From contig JAJEBW010000032.1 of assembly GCA_022822325.1 (NCBI GenBank), positions 1 to 33,708 of the forward strand: 33,708 nucleotides of DNA. The letters are read 5' to 3'. The stretch is from Gemmatimonadota bacterium. Lineage in GTDB: Bacteria > Gemmatimonadota > Gemmatimonadetes > Longimicrobiales > Gaopeijiaceae. Below the pieces are notes generated by a model. It was not told the origin of the DNA. It did not search any database and was given only the letters and a program-made list of their open reading frames with translations. The position numbers and the translations under genes were made by a program. This document shows positions 26,313-33,708 of the stretch, one piece after another. Within the stretch, counting starts at the first letter, position 1. Each line of letters begins with the position of its first letter.

Positions 26313-28091
26313 ATGACGAATCATCCCTCCGCGGCGCCCGGCGGCGGTCCGTCCATCCGCTATCAGCCCGACGAGACGCCGCCGCCCCGCCTCTCGGTGG
26401 GCGTCGGGTTGCAACTGGCGGCGCTCAACATCGCCGCCGTGATGCTGATTCCGATGGTCGTGATGCGGGCCGCGGGCGTGTCCGACGCCCATCTCTCCTG
26501 GGCCGTGCTCGCCTCCGTGGTCGTTTGCGGCGCGACCACCGTGCTCCAGGCCTTTCGCGCGGGTCGCCTGGGCGCCGGACATGTGATGGTCATGGGCACC
26601 TCCGGGGCCTTCATTCCGGCCGCGATCGCGGCGCTCGCCAGCGGAGGCGCGTCGTTGCTGGCCACCCTCGTGGTCGTCTCGGCGGCTGTTCCCCTGGCGC
26701 TTTCCTGGCGCCTGGCCCTCTTCCAGCGGATCCTCACCCCCGCCGTATCGGGAACGGTCATCATGCTGATCCCGGTCACGGTGATGCCATTCGTCTCCAG
26801 TCTCCTGGCCGCCGGCGACGGTCTCGCCGCGGGGGGCGCGCCGCTCAGCTTCCTGGTTACCCTGGTCTGCATCGCCGGCCTCACCCTGAAGGCGACCGGG
26901 TCGCTGCGCACCTGGGCCCCCGTGATCGGCGTGGTCATCGGTTCGGTGGTTGGCGGCTTCCACGGACTCTACGACGTCGACCGGGTCGCTTCGGCTCCCT
27001 GGATCGATCTGCCGCAGGTCCGCGCTCCCGGCCTGGGCTTCGATTTCGGCCCGGCCTTCTGGACGCTTCTTCCGTCCTTCCTGCTGGTGGCGGTGATCGC
27101 CGCGGTTCGCACCATGAGCAGCGCCATTGCGGTTCAGCGAGTGTCGTGGCGCCGCAGGGACCGAGCCATCGACTTCCGCGCGGTGCAGGGCGCGGTGGCC
27201 GTGGATGGCGTGGGCAACCTCCTCGCCGGGGTGGCCGGGACCGTTCCGGGCAGCGCGACCACCACCAGCGTCCCGCTGACCCAACTCACCGGAGTGGCCG
27301 CCCGCGCGGTCGGGATCGTCGCCGGATCCACATTCGTCCTGCTGGCCTTTCTGCCGAAGGCGTTCGCGGTCATTCTCGCCATGCCCGACCCGGTCTTCGC
27401 GGGCTATCTGACCGTTCTCCTGGCGATGCTCTTCGCGATCGGCATGAAGATGGTCCTGCAGGACGGGCCCGGTCATCGGGAAGGGATGGTCGTCGGCATT
27501 GCCTTCCTGGCCGGCGTGAGCTGCCAATTCGGGCTGATCTTCCCGGAACACCTTTCGCAATTCGCGGGCGGACTCCTGGAGAATGGAATGAACGCGGGCG
27601 GTCTGGTCGCGATCGTCATGACCTTGTTTTTGCGCTTCGCGGGCCCGCGTCCACGCCGGTTGGAGGCGCCCTTCGATCCGTCGGAGCCGACGAAGATCAG
27701 AGGTTTTCTGGACGACTTTTCGTCGCGGAGCGGCTGGGGCGGGGAGATGGCCGACCGGCTGGCGGCCGCAACGGAGGAAGCGATGCTGACGCTCGGCGAA
27801 GACGCCGCGGCCCGTCGGCGAAGGCTGTCGCTCACGGCGCGCAGGGAAGGGGACGGCGCGGTCCTGGAGCTGTTCGTCGCACCCGGAGGCGCAAACCTTC
27901 AGGACCGGGAGGCTCTGCTCGGGGATCCGGAAGACCAGGCGGTGGACGATCGGCCGCCCGCCGCGCACGAAGTCTCGCTGCGACTCCTGCGCCACCTCGC
28001 CTCTTCGATCAGGCACCGGCAATATCACGACCGGGACATCCTGACCGTGCGCGTGGAGGCGCCGGGCGGGGGAAGGCGGCAGGCGACCTGA
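26313..28091 (+). CDS. NCS2-family nucleobase (xanthine/uracil-type) permease with C-terminal ATPase-fold-like tail
   Basis: A polytopic membrane transporter of 592 residues. The first 445 or so residues contain about a dozen hydrophobic segments. GTVPGSATTTSVPLTQLTGV, the NCS2 (nucleobase:cation symporter-2) region, and a GHVMVMGTSGAF segment typical of the family are visible. The substrate is probably a purine or pyrimidine but cannot be fixed. The soluble C-terminal 130 residues look like a GHKL/anti-sigma-type ATPase fold: ADRLAAATEEAMLTL, a central strand LTARREGDGAVLELFV, and LRLLRHLASSIRHRQY. The N-box Asn and glycine lid are missing. The ATG at 26313 is preceded by CGGAG at 26303-26307. 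The longer upstream frame crosses the intergenic region and is rejected. Confidence 0.88.
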   Translation: MTNHPSAAPGGGPSIRYQPDETPPPRLSVGVGLQLAALNIAAVMLIPMVVMRAAGVSDAHLSWAVLASVVVCGATTVLQAFRAGRLGAGHVMVMGTSGAFIPAAIAALASGGASLLATLVVVSAAVPLALSWRLALFQRILTPAVSGTVIMLIPVTVMPFVSSLLAAGDGLAAGGAPLSFLVTLVCIAGLTLKATGSLRTWAPVIGVVIGSVVGGFHGLYDVDRVASAPWIDLPQVRAPGLGFDFGPAFWTLLPSFLLVAVIAAVRTMSSAIAVQRVSWRRRDRAIDFRAVQGAVAVDGVGNLLAGVAGTVPGSATTTSVPLTQLTGVAARAVGIVAGSTFVLLAFLPKAFAVILAMPDPVFAGYLTVLLAMLFAIGMKMVLQDGPGHREGMVVGIAFLAGVSCQFGLIFPEHLSQFAGGLLENGMNAGGLVAIVMTLFLRFAGPRPRRLEAPFDPSEPTKIRGFLDDFSSRSGWGGEMADRLAAATEEAMLTLGEDAAARRRRLSLTARREGDGAVLELFVAPGGANLQDREALLGDPEDQAVDDRPPAAHEVSLRLLRHLASSIRHRQYHDRDILTVRVEAPGGGRRQAT

Positions 28092-28123
28092 CGACGACCC
28101 GCAAATCGCGGCCGCGCGGGCCA

Positions 28124-28160
28124 GCGACCGTCGGTCGCAACCGGACACGACTCTGTCCGG
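28124..28160 (+). terminator. Two adjacent hairpins after the permease gene
   Basis: GCGACC-GTC-GGTCGC (28124-28138) and CCGGACA-N6-TGTCCGG (28141-28160) are perfect inverted repeats 33 bp after the permease stop. Neither is followed by a T-run. They probably end the permease transcript. The gap up to 28320 holds no gene. Confidence 0.45.
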
Positions 28161-28320
28161 GGTCCGGCCAAGGGCCCCGGCGACGCGATCCCGCCGGCGT
28201 CCCGAAAGGCGCGCCAGCGTCCCCCGCAGGCCGCACGAACCGCGCGCCATCGTTTAGATTCCAGACCGTGCCCGATCCAGCGGATCCTTCCCCCGTGCCC
28301 AACAACCCAGGACCGTACGC

Positions 28321-29235
28321 ATGAACGCTCCCGCCCGGCGCCGTCTCCCCCTCCCGCCCCTCGTTCTTCCCCTCCTCGCCGCGACCGCCATCCCCGTCCC
28401 CCCGCCCCCCCTCCCCGCCCAACAGATCGGCCCCGCCAACGGTTCCCTGATCGTCGCGGGCGGCGCGCTCTCCGATCCGGCCGTCTTCGCGCGTTTCGTG
28501 GAGCTGGCCGGCGGACCCGCGGCCCCGATCGTCATCATCCCCACGGCGGGCGGCGGCGAGGACTACGACCAGTTCTTCTCCGGCCGTTGTCCCTTCGAGC
28601 GGGCGGGCGCCACCAACATCACCATTCTGCACACCTACGACCCCGAGGTCGCCGACACCGAGGCCTTCGCGGCTCCCCTGGCCGATGCGCGCGGCGTCTG
28701 GTTCACCGGAGGACGGCAGTGGCGGCTGGCCGACGCCTACCTGAACACCCGCGTCCACGACATGCTCCGGGCGGTGCTCGAACGGGGCGGCGTGATCGGC
28801 GGTTCCTCGGCGGGGGCCTCGATTCAGGGATCGTACCTGGTCCGCGGCGACACCCGCACCAACACCATCATGATGGGCGACCACGAGGTCGGGCTCGGAT
28901 TCCTGAAGGGTGTCGGGATCGACCAGCACCTGCTGCGCCGCAACCGCCACTTCGACCTCATCGAGGTGATTCGGGCCAAGCCGGAGCTCCTGGGAATCGG
29001 GATCGACGAAAACACCGCGATCCTGGTGCGGGGCGACCGCTTCGAGGTGATCGGCCAGTCCTACGCGGTCATCTACGACGCCAACGCGACCCTGGACGGA
29101 GGCGGCCTCTTCTACTTCCTGGCCCCGGGCGACCAGTACGACATGGCCGCGCGCGAGGCCTTCCGTCCTTCGCGGGGACAGAACCGGCTCGACCGCGTGA
29201 CGGGGACGCCCTGGCCGCCGCCGGATGCGTGGTGA
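28321..29235 (+). CDS. Secreted cyanophycinase-like peptidase (family S51)
   Basis: A 304-residue product with a hydrophobic, Pro-rich N-terminal signal sequence (about 1-37, ending PAQQ). The S51/class I amidotransferase-like fold follows: GSLIVAGGAL, VIIPTAGGG, WFTGGRQWRLADA, then the nucleophile elbow GGSSAGAS with Ser163 and a later IDENTAILVRGDRFEVIG. Cyanophycinases cleave the beta-Asp-Arg polymer cyanophycin; family members also cleave related dipeptides. The extracellular form suggests scavenging rather than use of an internal store, and no cyanophycin synthetase is present here. The ATG at 28321 lacks a strong Shine-Dalgarno. Confidence 0.88.
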   Translation: MNAPARRRLPLPPLVLPLLAATAIPVPPPPLPAQQIGPANGSLIVAGGALSDPAVFARFVELAGGPAAPIVIIPTAGGGEDYDQFFSGRCPFERAGATNITILHTYDPEVADTEAFAAPLADARGVWFTGGRQWRLADAYLNTRVHDMLRAVLERGGVIGGSSAGASIQGSYLVRGDTRTNTIMMGDHEVGLGFLKGVGIDQHLLRRNRHFDLIEVIRAKPELLGIGIDENTAILVRGDRFEVIGQSYAVIYDANATLDGGGLFYFLAPGDQYDMAAREAFRPSRGQNRLDRVTGTPWPPPDAW

Positions 29236-29313
29236 GGGGGCAAGGCTCGGTAGTGCGGCCGCAAAGAGCGACCGGTAGTCACCCGCCTTTCCGCGAGAAT
29301 CACCGCGAAGGAC

Positions 29314-29396
29314 CCTGTCGGTGTGGCCCGAGATTCGCGGAAGGTGTATCCTAGCCAGAAGCCCCTTGAAGGTGCCCTGCCGCCGCAGGAAGGAAA
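29314..29396 (+). promoter_or_regulatory. Upstream region of the small lipoprotein gene
   Basis: The region holds a possible -10 box TATCCT (29346-29351) without a clear -35. A strong ribosome binding site (AGGAAGGAAA) ends at the ATG at 29397. Just upstream, TTCCGCGAGAATC and GATTCGCGGAA (about 29289-29343) form an imperfect inverted repeat. The evidence for the promoter itself is weak. Confidence 0.25.
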
Positions 29397-29855
29397 ATGG
29401 ATACTCGGACCATACCCGTTCCGCTTTTCCTGGCCAGCCTGGCTACCGCGACGACGTTGTCTGCCTGCGAGCGCGACGTGAGCGGATTCCTCGAAGTGGA
29501 ACCGACAGCGGAAGCAAGTGCGGTCGTGAATGCCCCGGAGACGGTATATCGCATGAACGTGAGCGCTCCACCCCACAGCACCCTGACGACCACATACCGA
29601 CCGAGGTACTACACGCCCAGGTACTTTCGGTTTCGCAGCGAGCGGGCCAGGCGTCGTTTTCTTGCGGAAGCGCTCGACCCGTTGCCGATGGGATGGACGC
29701 GTAGCCTCCAACCATTGAACGGGGAGTCGGAGTTGCCGCTGGTTGACGTCCGGGTGTCCGCCGACGGGGAGCTGCAAAGCATGTTGATCAATCCGCGTGC
29801 CCTCCCCCACATGCGTTGGCACCCGAGAGGCGCAGACCGAGGGCCGCGGGGGTGA
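29397..29855 (+). CDS. Small putative lipoprotein of unknown function
   Basis: A 152-residue product that I do not recognise. It has a signal peptide with a lipobox, TTLSAC, giving a lipidated Cys at residue 24. A 30-residue Thr/Ala/Glu stretch follows, then a Tyr/Arg/Pro-rich segment (TTTYRPRYYTPRYFRF), and a basic C-terminal half. The ATG at 29397 follows a strong AGGAAGGAAA site. Base composition is less GC-rich than the flanking thrS. It may form a short transcript with thrS 48 bp downstream or be independent. Confidence 0.65.
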   Translation: MDTRTIPVPLFLASLATATTLSACERDVSGFLEVEPTAEASAVVNAPETVYRMNVSAPPHSTLTTTYRPRYYTPRYFRFRSERARRRFLAEALDPLPMGWTRSLQPLNGESELPLVDVRVSADGELQSMLINPRALPHMRWHPRGADRGPRG

Positions 29856-29903
29856 TTTGGATACACTGACGCAGAATCCTCGCGGAGGGAAGATTCGCAA
29901 TCC

Positions 29904-31811
29904 ATGACCATCCATCTCCCCGACGGACGCGAAGTCGCCCTGCCCGAGGGCTCGAACGCCGCCGATCTGGCCGCTGAAATCGGACCCGGACTGGCCCGCG
30001 CCGCCCTGGCCGCCGTGGTGAATGGCGAGGTCGCCGATCTGAACCGGTCCCTGAAGGACGGCGATTCGGTGCGACTCCTGACCGACCGCGACTCCGAGGC
30101 GCTTCCCCTCCTCCGCCACTCGGCCGCGCATGTGCTGGCCACGGCGGTGCGCGAGCTGATTCCCGGCGCCGGCATCGGCTTCGGACCCGCCATCGACGAC
30201 GGCTTCTACTACGACTTCGACGTTCCCGAGCCCTTCACCCCCGAGCAGATTGCGGCGATCGAGGAGCGGATGGCGGAGGTGGTTCGGGCCGACCACCCCT
30301 TCGAGCGGCAGGTCGTCACCCGCGACGAGGCCCGCGAACTCTTCGCCGACGACGCCCTCAAGCTGGAGCGCCTCGAGGAGTTCGACGAGGACGAAACCAT
30401 CACCGTGTACCGCGACGGTCCCTTCCTGGATCTCTGCCGCGGGCCGCACATTCCCGGCACCGGACGCCTCCGCCACTTCAAGCTGCTCAGCGCGGCGGGG
30501 GCCTATTGGCGCGGCGACGAACGCCGCCGAATGCTGCAGCGGATCTACGGCACCGCCTTCTTCCGCGCGAAGGATCTGCGCGCCCACCTCCACCGGCTCG
30601 AAGAGGCCCGGAAACGCGACCACCGCGTCCTCGGCAAGAAGCTCGATCTCTTCTCCATTCAGGACGAAGTCGGCGCGGGACTGGTTCTCTGGCACCCCAA
30701 CGGCGGCCGTCTGCGGCGCGTCATCGAGGATTTTCTGCGCGACACGCTGGTCAGCCACGGCTACGAGATCGTCTACACCCCGCACCTGGCCAGCGAGGAG
30801 CTCTACCGCATCTCCGGCCACCTCGACGTCTTCTCCGACGACATGTTCCCGGCCATGGACGACGATGGGCAGCGCTTCCGCATGAAGCCGATGAACTGTC
30901 CGCACCACTTCATGATCTACCGCTCGCAGGTCCGCTCCTGGCGCGATCTGCCGCTGCGCTTCGCCGAGCTGGGCACCTGCTACCGCTACGAACGCTCCGG
31001 CGCGCTGCACGGAATGCTGCGGGTGCGATCCTTCACCCAGGACGACGCCCACATCTTCATTCGCGAGGACCAGATCGAAGAGGAATACGGGCGGCTGCTG
31101 GATCTGGGCGACTACCTGCTGAAGGTCTTCGGCTACGACTACCGCGCCGCGCTCTCGACCCGTCCGGAGAAGGCGATCGGCGATCCGGCCGTCTACGACG
31201 CGGCCTCGGAGCGGCTGGCGCGGGTGCTCGGCGACCGCGGGCTGGATTTCGAGATCGACGAGGGAGGCGGCGCCTTCTACGGCCCCAAGGTGGACATCCT
31301 GGTCACCGACGCGCTGGGACGGGAGTGGCAGGGGGGCACCTTCCAGCTTGATTTTCTGATGCCCGAACGCTTTGGTCTGGAGTTCGTCGGCGCCGACAAC
31401 CGCAGACACCAGGCCGTCGTCATTCACCGCACGCTCCTGGGTTCGATGGAGCGCTTTATCGGGGGATTGATCGAGCACTACGGCGGCGCATTTCCGCTAT
31501 GGCTGGCCCCGGTGCAGGTGCGGGTCCTGCCGGTGTCGGAGCAGTGGACCGAGTCGGCCCGGGAGCTGGCGGCGCAACTGGCCGCCGCCGGACTGCGAGC
31601 CGAGCTGGACGAACGCGAGACGCTGGGCTACCGGATTCGCAACGCCGAGACGATGAAGATTCCGTGCATGGCGATCGTCGGGCGGCGCGAGGCCGAGGCG
31701 GGAACGGTCTCGGTGCGAAGACGCGGGGCCGGCAAGAAGCAGGAGACGATGGAGCGGAAAGCCTTCATCGCCCGGCTCCTGGAGGAGGTCGCAAGCAGGG
31801 CGCTCGCGTAG
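29904..31811 (+). CDS. thrS: Threonine--tRNA ligase
   Basis: ThrRS charges tRNA-Thr. The 635-residue product has an N-terminal TGS domain (IHLPDGREVALPEG), the editing/SAD domain with LRHSAAHVLATAV and the class II core. The core includes MKPMNCPHHFMIY (zinc ligand Cys332), motif 2 CYRYERSGALHGMLRVRSFTQDDAHIF and motif 3 HRTLLGSMERFIGGLIEHYGG. The anticodon-binding domain begins PLWLAPVQVRVLPVSE. The ATG at 29904 follows CGGAGGGA. Length and order are normal. No T-box or leader peptide is evident in the short upstream gap. Confidence 0.98.
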   Translation: MTIHLPDGREVALPEGSNAADLAAEIGPGLARAALAAVVNGEVADLNRSLKDGDSVRLLTDRDSEALPLLRHSAAHVLATAVRELIPGAGIGFGPAIDDGFYYDFDVPEPFTPEQIAAIEERMAEVVRADHPFERQVVTRDEARELFADDALKLERLEEFDEDETITVYRDGPFLDLCRGPHIPGTGRLRHFKLLSAAGAYWRGDERRRMLQRIYGTAFFRAKDLRAHLHRLEEARKRDHRVLGKKLDLFSIQDEVGAGLVLWHPNGGRLRRVIEDFLRDTLVSHGYEIVYTPHLASEELYRISGHLDVFSDDMFPAMDDDGQRFRMKPMNCPHHFMIYRSQVRSWRDLPLRFAELGTCYRYERSGALHGMLRVRSFTQDDAHIFIREDQIEEEYGRLLDLGDYLLKVFGYDYRAALSTRPEKAIGDPAVYDAASERLARVLGDRGLDFEIDEGGGAFYGPKVDILVTDALGREWQGGTFQLDFLMPERFGLEFVGADNRRHQAVVIHRTLLGSMERFIGGLIEHYGGAFPLWLAPVQVRVLPVSEQWTESARELAAQLAAAGLRAELDERETLGYRIRNAETMKIPCMAIVGRREAEAGTVSVRRRGAGKKQETMERKAFIARLLEEVASRALA

Positions 31812-31866
31812 CAGTCCCTGGAGTTGCATCCCGCAGGGGAGACGCAAGGCCTGGCTGAACCGGAGC

Positions 31867-32952
31867 TCAGGGCAACCGAAACCGATATGCGCCGATCTCG
31901 TCCACGACGTAAAGGCGGTCCTCATCCACCCCGCAGGACACAGGTGCGCCGGGCATGTCGTCGGCCTCGATCCGCCATAGCGTGGGGGCCACATCGGCCG
32001 CGCCCTCGAATGCCAGCAAAAGAAGGTCCGCCCCGGCGTCCGCGTCTTGCTCAACGACCATGCAGATGGAATGCCCCGTGCCCGCCCACCCCTTCAGCCT
32101 GGGCTTTCCCAGGGTAATCGCCAGGGCATCGCCGCCGGGAGACACCGATTGTCGCGGTTCACTGGCGGAGCGATACGGCTCCGGCAACCGCCAACGCAAC
32201 GTCTCGCGATCTCCGACACGCATCACCGTGGCCCGGTCATCGTCCCACACCAGCAGGTCGTCTGCGCCCATCGTTGCGACCCGGTCGAACAGACGCATGA
32301 GGTGATTTTCCTCCGGGCCCGTGGCGGGTCCCAAGGCCGTCAGGTCGCCCGCGCGATCCACCGCAGCCGCGAAGGTCGGTCCCTCGTGTACCGGAACGAC
32401 CACGGAGCCGTCCTGCCGTATCGCGAAGTCCGTTCCAAGCGAAGCGGCGCCGCTGCGCCGGAGATCCACGACGGTTTCCCCATCCGCCCGCGCGATCGAA
32501 TCAGCGTGCGGACCATCGATGGCGAAACCGACGAGGCGCCGCCGCCCGGGGTCCATTACGACGATGCGACGGGGACCCACCCGAGACGCCACGGGCCGGA
32601 CGAATTCACTCGGTCCCTCTCCGCGTTGCCCCACGACATGCAGGATCCGGAGGTCGTGGTTGGCCACGGCGACGACGCTGCCCAATCCATCCAGGACCGC
32701 GAGGGAGGTCTCGTGAAGGTCGAGATGGACGATGCGACCGAAGATGGAATCCGGAAGCGCGGGACTGGATGTCAACACCCGCTCCAGGTGCGGTGTCAGG
32801 GTGCCCGCAAGGGTAAGCTCAGCGACCGCCGGATCGGCCGGCGCGTTGGACGCCTCGCCGGAGCAGCCCCCGACGAGGAGCAGGGACAACAGGCTGCGTG
32901 CGCGCAGGCTCGGGAGTGGCGCCGCCCCCGGGACGATCACCGAACAGATCAA
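31867..32952 (-). CDS. 6-bladed beta-propeller lipoprotein
   Basis: A 361-residue product with a signal peptide ending in a lipobox LLVGGC (Cys30), so probably a lipoprotein of the envelope. The mature part shows repeated blade-like strands, including HVVGQRGEGPSEFVRPVA, which matches the G.G..GPGEF..P motif of 6-bladed beta-propeller proteins. LVGFAID and WDDDRATVMRVGD appear in later blades. The TTG start at 32952 is chosen because it overlaps (TTGA) the stop of the small peptide frame upstream and puts a signal peptide at the N-terminus. The partner is unknown. Homologous propellers are plentiful in Bacteroidota and Gemmatimonadota. Confidence 0.8.
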   Translation of the reverse strand: MICSVIVPGAAPLPSLRARSLLSLLLVGGCSGEASNAPADPAVAELTLAGTLTPHLERVLTSSPALPDSIFGRIVHLDLHETSLAVLDGLGSVVAVANHDLRILHVVGQRGEGPSEFVRPVASRVGPRRIVVMDPGRRRLVGFAIDGPHADSIARADGETVVDLRRSGAASLGTDFAIRQDGSVVVPVHEGPTFAAAVDRAGDLTALGPATGPEENHLMRLFDRVATMGADDLLVWDDDRATVMRVGDRETLRWRLPEPYRSASEPRQSVSPGGDALAITLGKPRLKGWAGTGHSICMVVEQDADAGADLLLLAFEGAADVAPTLWRIEADDMPGAPVSCGVDEDRLYVVDEIGAYRFRLP

Positions 32953-33192
32953 TCGGGGCCGCCATCGTGGACCAGAATGATCGTCCCGCCGCAGTCATAG
33001 GCGCAGAAGGTGAACGGCCCGTGCTTCACTGTGGTTTCCGTCCACTCGCAGGATTCCCCCGTTTCCCAGTTCTCCCACTCGTCCGCACAGGGAACCGTCC
33101 TGGGCACAAGCGCGAAAAGAAGTTCCGGGGCTGACCGAGGTGAGGCCGAGCAGGAAGGTGGAAGCCGAAATGCCGACGATCCATTTTCTCAT
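32949..33192 (-). pseudogene. Small secreted Cys-containing peptide gene with an apparent frameshift
   Basis: The ATG at 33192 follows a strong AGGAG. It opens a clear signal peptide (MRKWIVGISASTFLLGLTSV). That frame then runs out at 32995 with an unlikely tail. One base over, the sequence reads VPCADEWENWETGESCEW and later GPFTFCAYDCGGTIILVHDG, a convincing compact domain with four Cys. It stops at 32949 inside a TTGA overlap with the propeller gene. Removing one base in the AAAA run at 33115-33118 (+ strand) fuses both parts into a peptide of about 80 residues. This is either a sequencing/assembly slip, a real mutation or a programmed shift. The function is unknown. Pairing with a beta-propeller recalls the NVEALA peptides of Bacteroidota. 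Confidence 0.6.
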
Positions 33193-33296
33193 TGCTGATT
33201 CTCCTGTTAAGAGTGCGACAGCGATCGCTTCTTTGGGAAGCAATGAATGGGGATTATTGATGAAAGTAACCAAGGAGGATGAGATGGGAAAGAAGC

Positions 33297-33560
33297 CTAG
33301 CCGCGACGATCTTCTAGCTGCTGTTCGAGATCTCGGTTCCGACATCCGAGATCATGGTTCTGATCTTCGAGAGCACGGTTCCGAGCTTCGAGCCCACGGT
33401 TCCGAACTTCGAGATTTTCTGCGCGATCTCGATACATTCGGCGAGAGGATTCGAGATTGTCAAGCTGAGCTTCGAAGTAGATACGGTCCTCCTCGCGCTT
33501 CAACTGGCAGTCCTGTAGCCTGTTCCGAAGGTTCTTGATGGTGGATTCATTGCTCGGCAT
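33297..33560 (-). CDS. Small coiled-coil protein of unknown function
   Basis: An 87-residue, highly charged product starting MPSNESTIKNLRNRLQ. It is heptad-patterned over almost its whole length, with repeated NLEVRNRGLEARNRALE-type units. A good ribosome binding site (AGGAG, 7 nt before ATG) supports it, and the codon third positions in the first 30 codons are GC-rich as in the neighbours. It has no signal peptide. It may lead a - strand group with the small secreted peptide and the propeller lipoprotein, 104 bp away. The opposite strand has a competing ORF (33284-33538) with its own AAGGAGG site, so strand choice is not certain. Confidence 0.5.
   Translation of the reverse strand: MPSNESTIKNLRNRLQDCQLKREEDRIYFEAQLDNLESSRRMYRDRAENLEVRNRGLEARNRALEDQNHDLGCRNRDLEQQLEDRRG
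33335..33418. repeat. Four tandem 21-bp units (heptad-coding repeat)
   Basis: Units begin GGTTCC or GGTTCT at 33335, 33356, 33377 and 33398, each exactly 21 bp, with GATCTTCGAGAGCAC-like bodies. A partial unit ends at 33334. On the - strand each unit encodes one heptad (xLExRNR); on the + strand it reads HGSELRx. Tandem expansion is the likely origin. Confidence 0.8.
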
Positions 33561-33660
33561 CGTGATTCTCCTAGCAGTCTGCGCCGCAGAAAGCGGCAGC
33601 GGTTATCTTTGGAGGTAGCGAAGGCATCGTGAGAGGTTTGCGGCCAACGGAGGGGGTTCA

Positions 33661-33708
33661 ATGGGAACGAGGTTCCGACCGTACCAGCCGGACCAGATGC
33701 AGCTGCTC
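33661..33708 (+). CDS. IS1182-family-like transposase, N-terminal fragment at the window edge
   Basis: The ATG at 33661 follows GGAGGGGG and opens MGTRFRPYQPDQMQLL. This matches the start of IS1182-type DDE transposases (FRPYDPDQ.LLLPPSL). Only 16 codons are in the window, so integrity cannot be judged. The element's left terminal repeat should lie between about 33560 and 33660, but I cannot define it without the other end. Confidence 0.7.
   Translation, partial: MGTRFRPYQPDQMQLL

Noticed and set aside
32047..33000. 317-residue + strand frame antisense to the propeller lipoprotein
   Set aside because: No domain, and the - strand has a lipobox and propeller motifs.
32995..33345. 116-residue - strand frame starting upstream of the small peptide
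   Set aside because: The first 51 residues lack a ribosome binding site and the real start with signal peptide is at 33192; the tail is in the wrong frame.

Overview
The window is a GC-rich bacterial chromosome segment of 33.7 kb. It carries core housekeeping genes on the + strand, with accessory material at both ends and in the middle. The taxon is inferred only. A bacillithiol gene (bshA), a perfect CIRCE/HrcA operator, a secDF-tatD-mutL-miaA-bshA-uppP-birA-coaX-groESL order and a 6-bladed beta-propeller lipoprotein together fit Gemmatimonadota or a neighbouring FCB-type phylum. No rRNA or other decisive marker is present.

Layout. (1) 1-1137: a CRISPR array of 16 identical 37-nt repeats and 15 spacers, running off the left edge, with no cas genes in the window. 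Its right end butts directly into a frameshifted, truncated AAA-ATPase-like gene (1138-1590, - strand). (2) 1869-11948: a tightly packed + strand run of secD, secF, tatD, mutL, miaA, bshA, uppP, birA and coaX. From secF onward most junctions are stop/start overlaps (ATGA or TTGA). At two junctions a 24-codon micro-ORF is interposed with an ATGA overlap at each end. (3) 12111-14388: the groES-groEL operon with a sigma70-like promoter, a perfect CIRCE operator and a 34-bp palindromic terminator. (4) 14459-26112: a compact polyketide locus. It consists of one 3428-residue type I PKS (KS-AT-DH-cMT-psiKR-ER-KR-ACP, then a second KS-AT with a wrecked AT and no ACP), with a convergent two-gene operon encoding a free-standing acyl carrier protein and an alpha/beta hydrolase. 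(5) 26313-31811: an NCS2 nucleobase permease with an unusual C-terminal ATPase-fold-like tail, a secreted cyanophycinase-like peptidase, a small lipoprotein and thrS. (6) 31867-33708: a lower-GC right end. On the - strand it has a coiled-coil ORF, a small secreted Cys-containing peptide (apparently frameshifted) and a beta-propeller lipoprotein coupled to that peptide. On the + strand it has the first 16 codons of an IS1182-like transposase.

How they work together. The first block mixes protein export (SecDF), DNA and tRNA maintenance (TatD, MutL, MiaA), thiol biosynthesis (BshA), lipid carrier recycling (UppP) and cofactor enzymes (BirA, CoaX), probably as one translationally coupled transcript. 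The PKS locus looks like a single, possibly iterative, highly reducing and C-methylating synthase. The free ACP and hydrolase could serve chain transfer to, or release from, the orphan KS. The most interesting candidates are that PKS arrangement, the peptide/beta-propeller pair at the right end, and the paired 24-codon linker ORFs.
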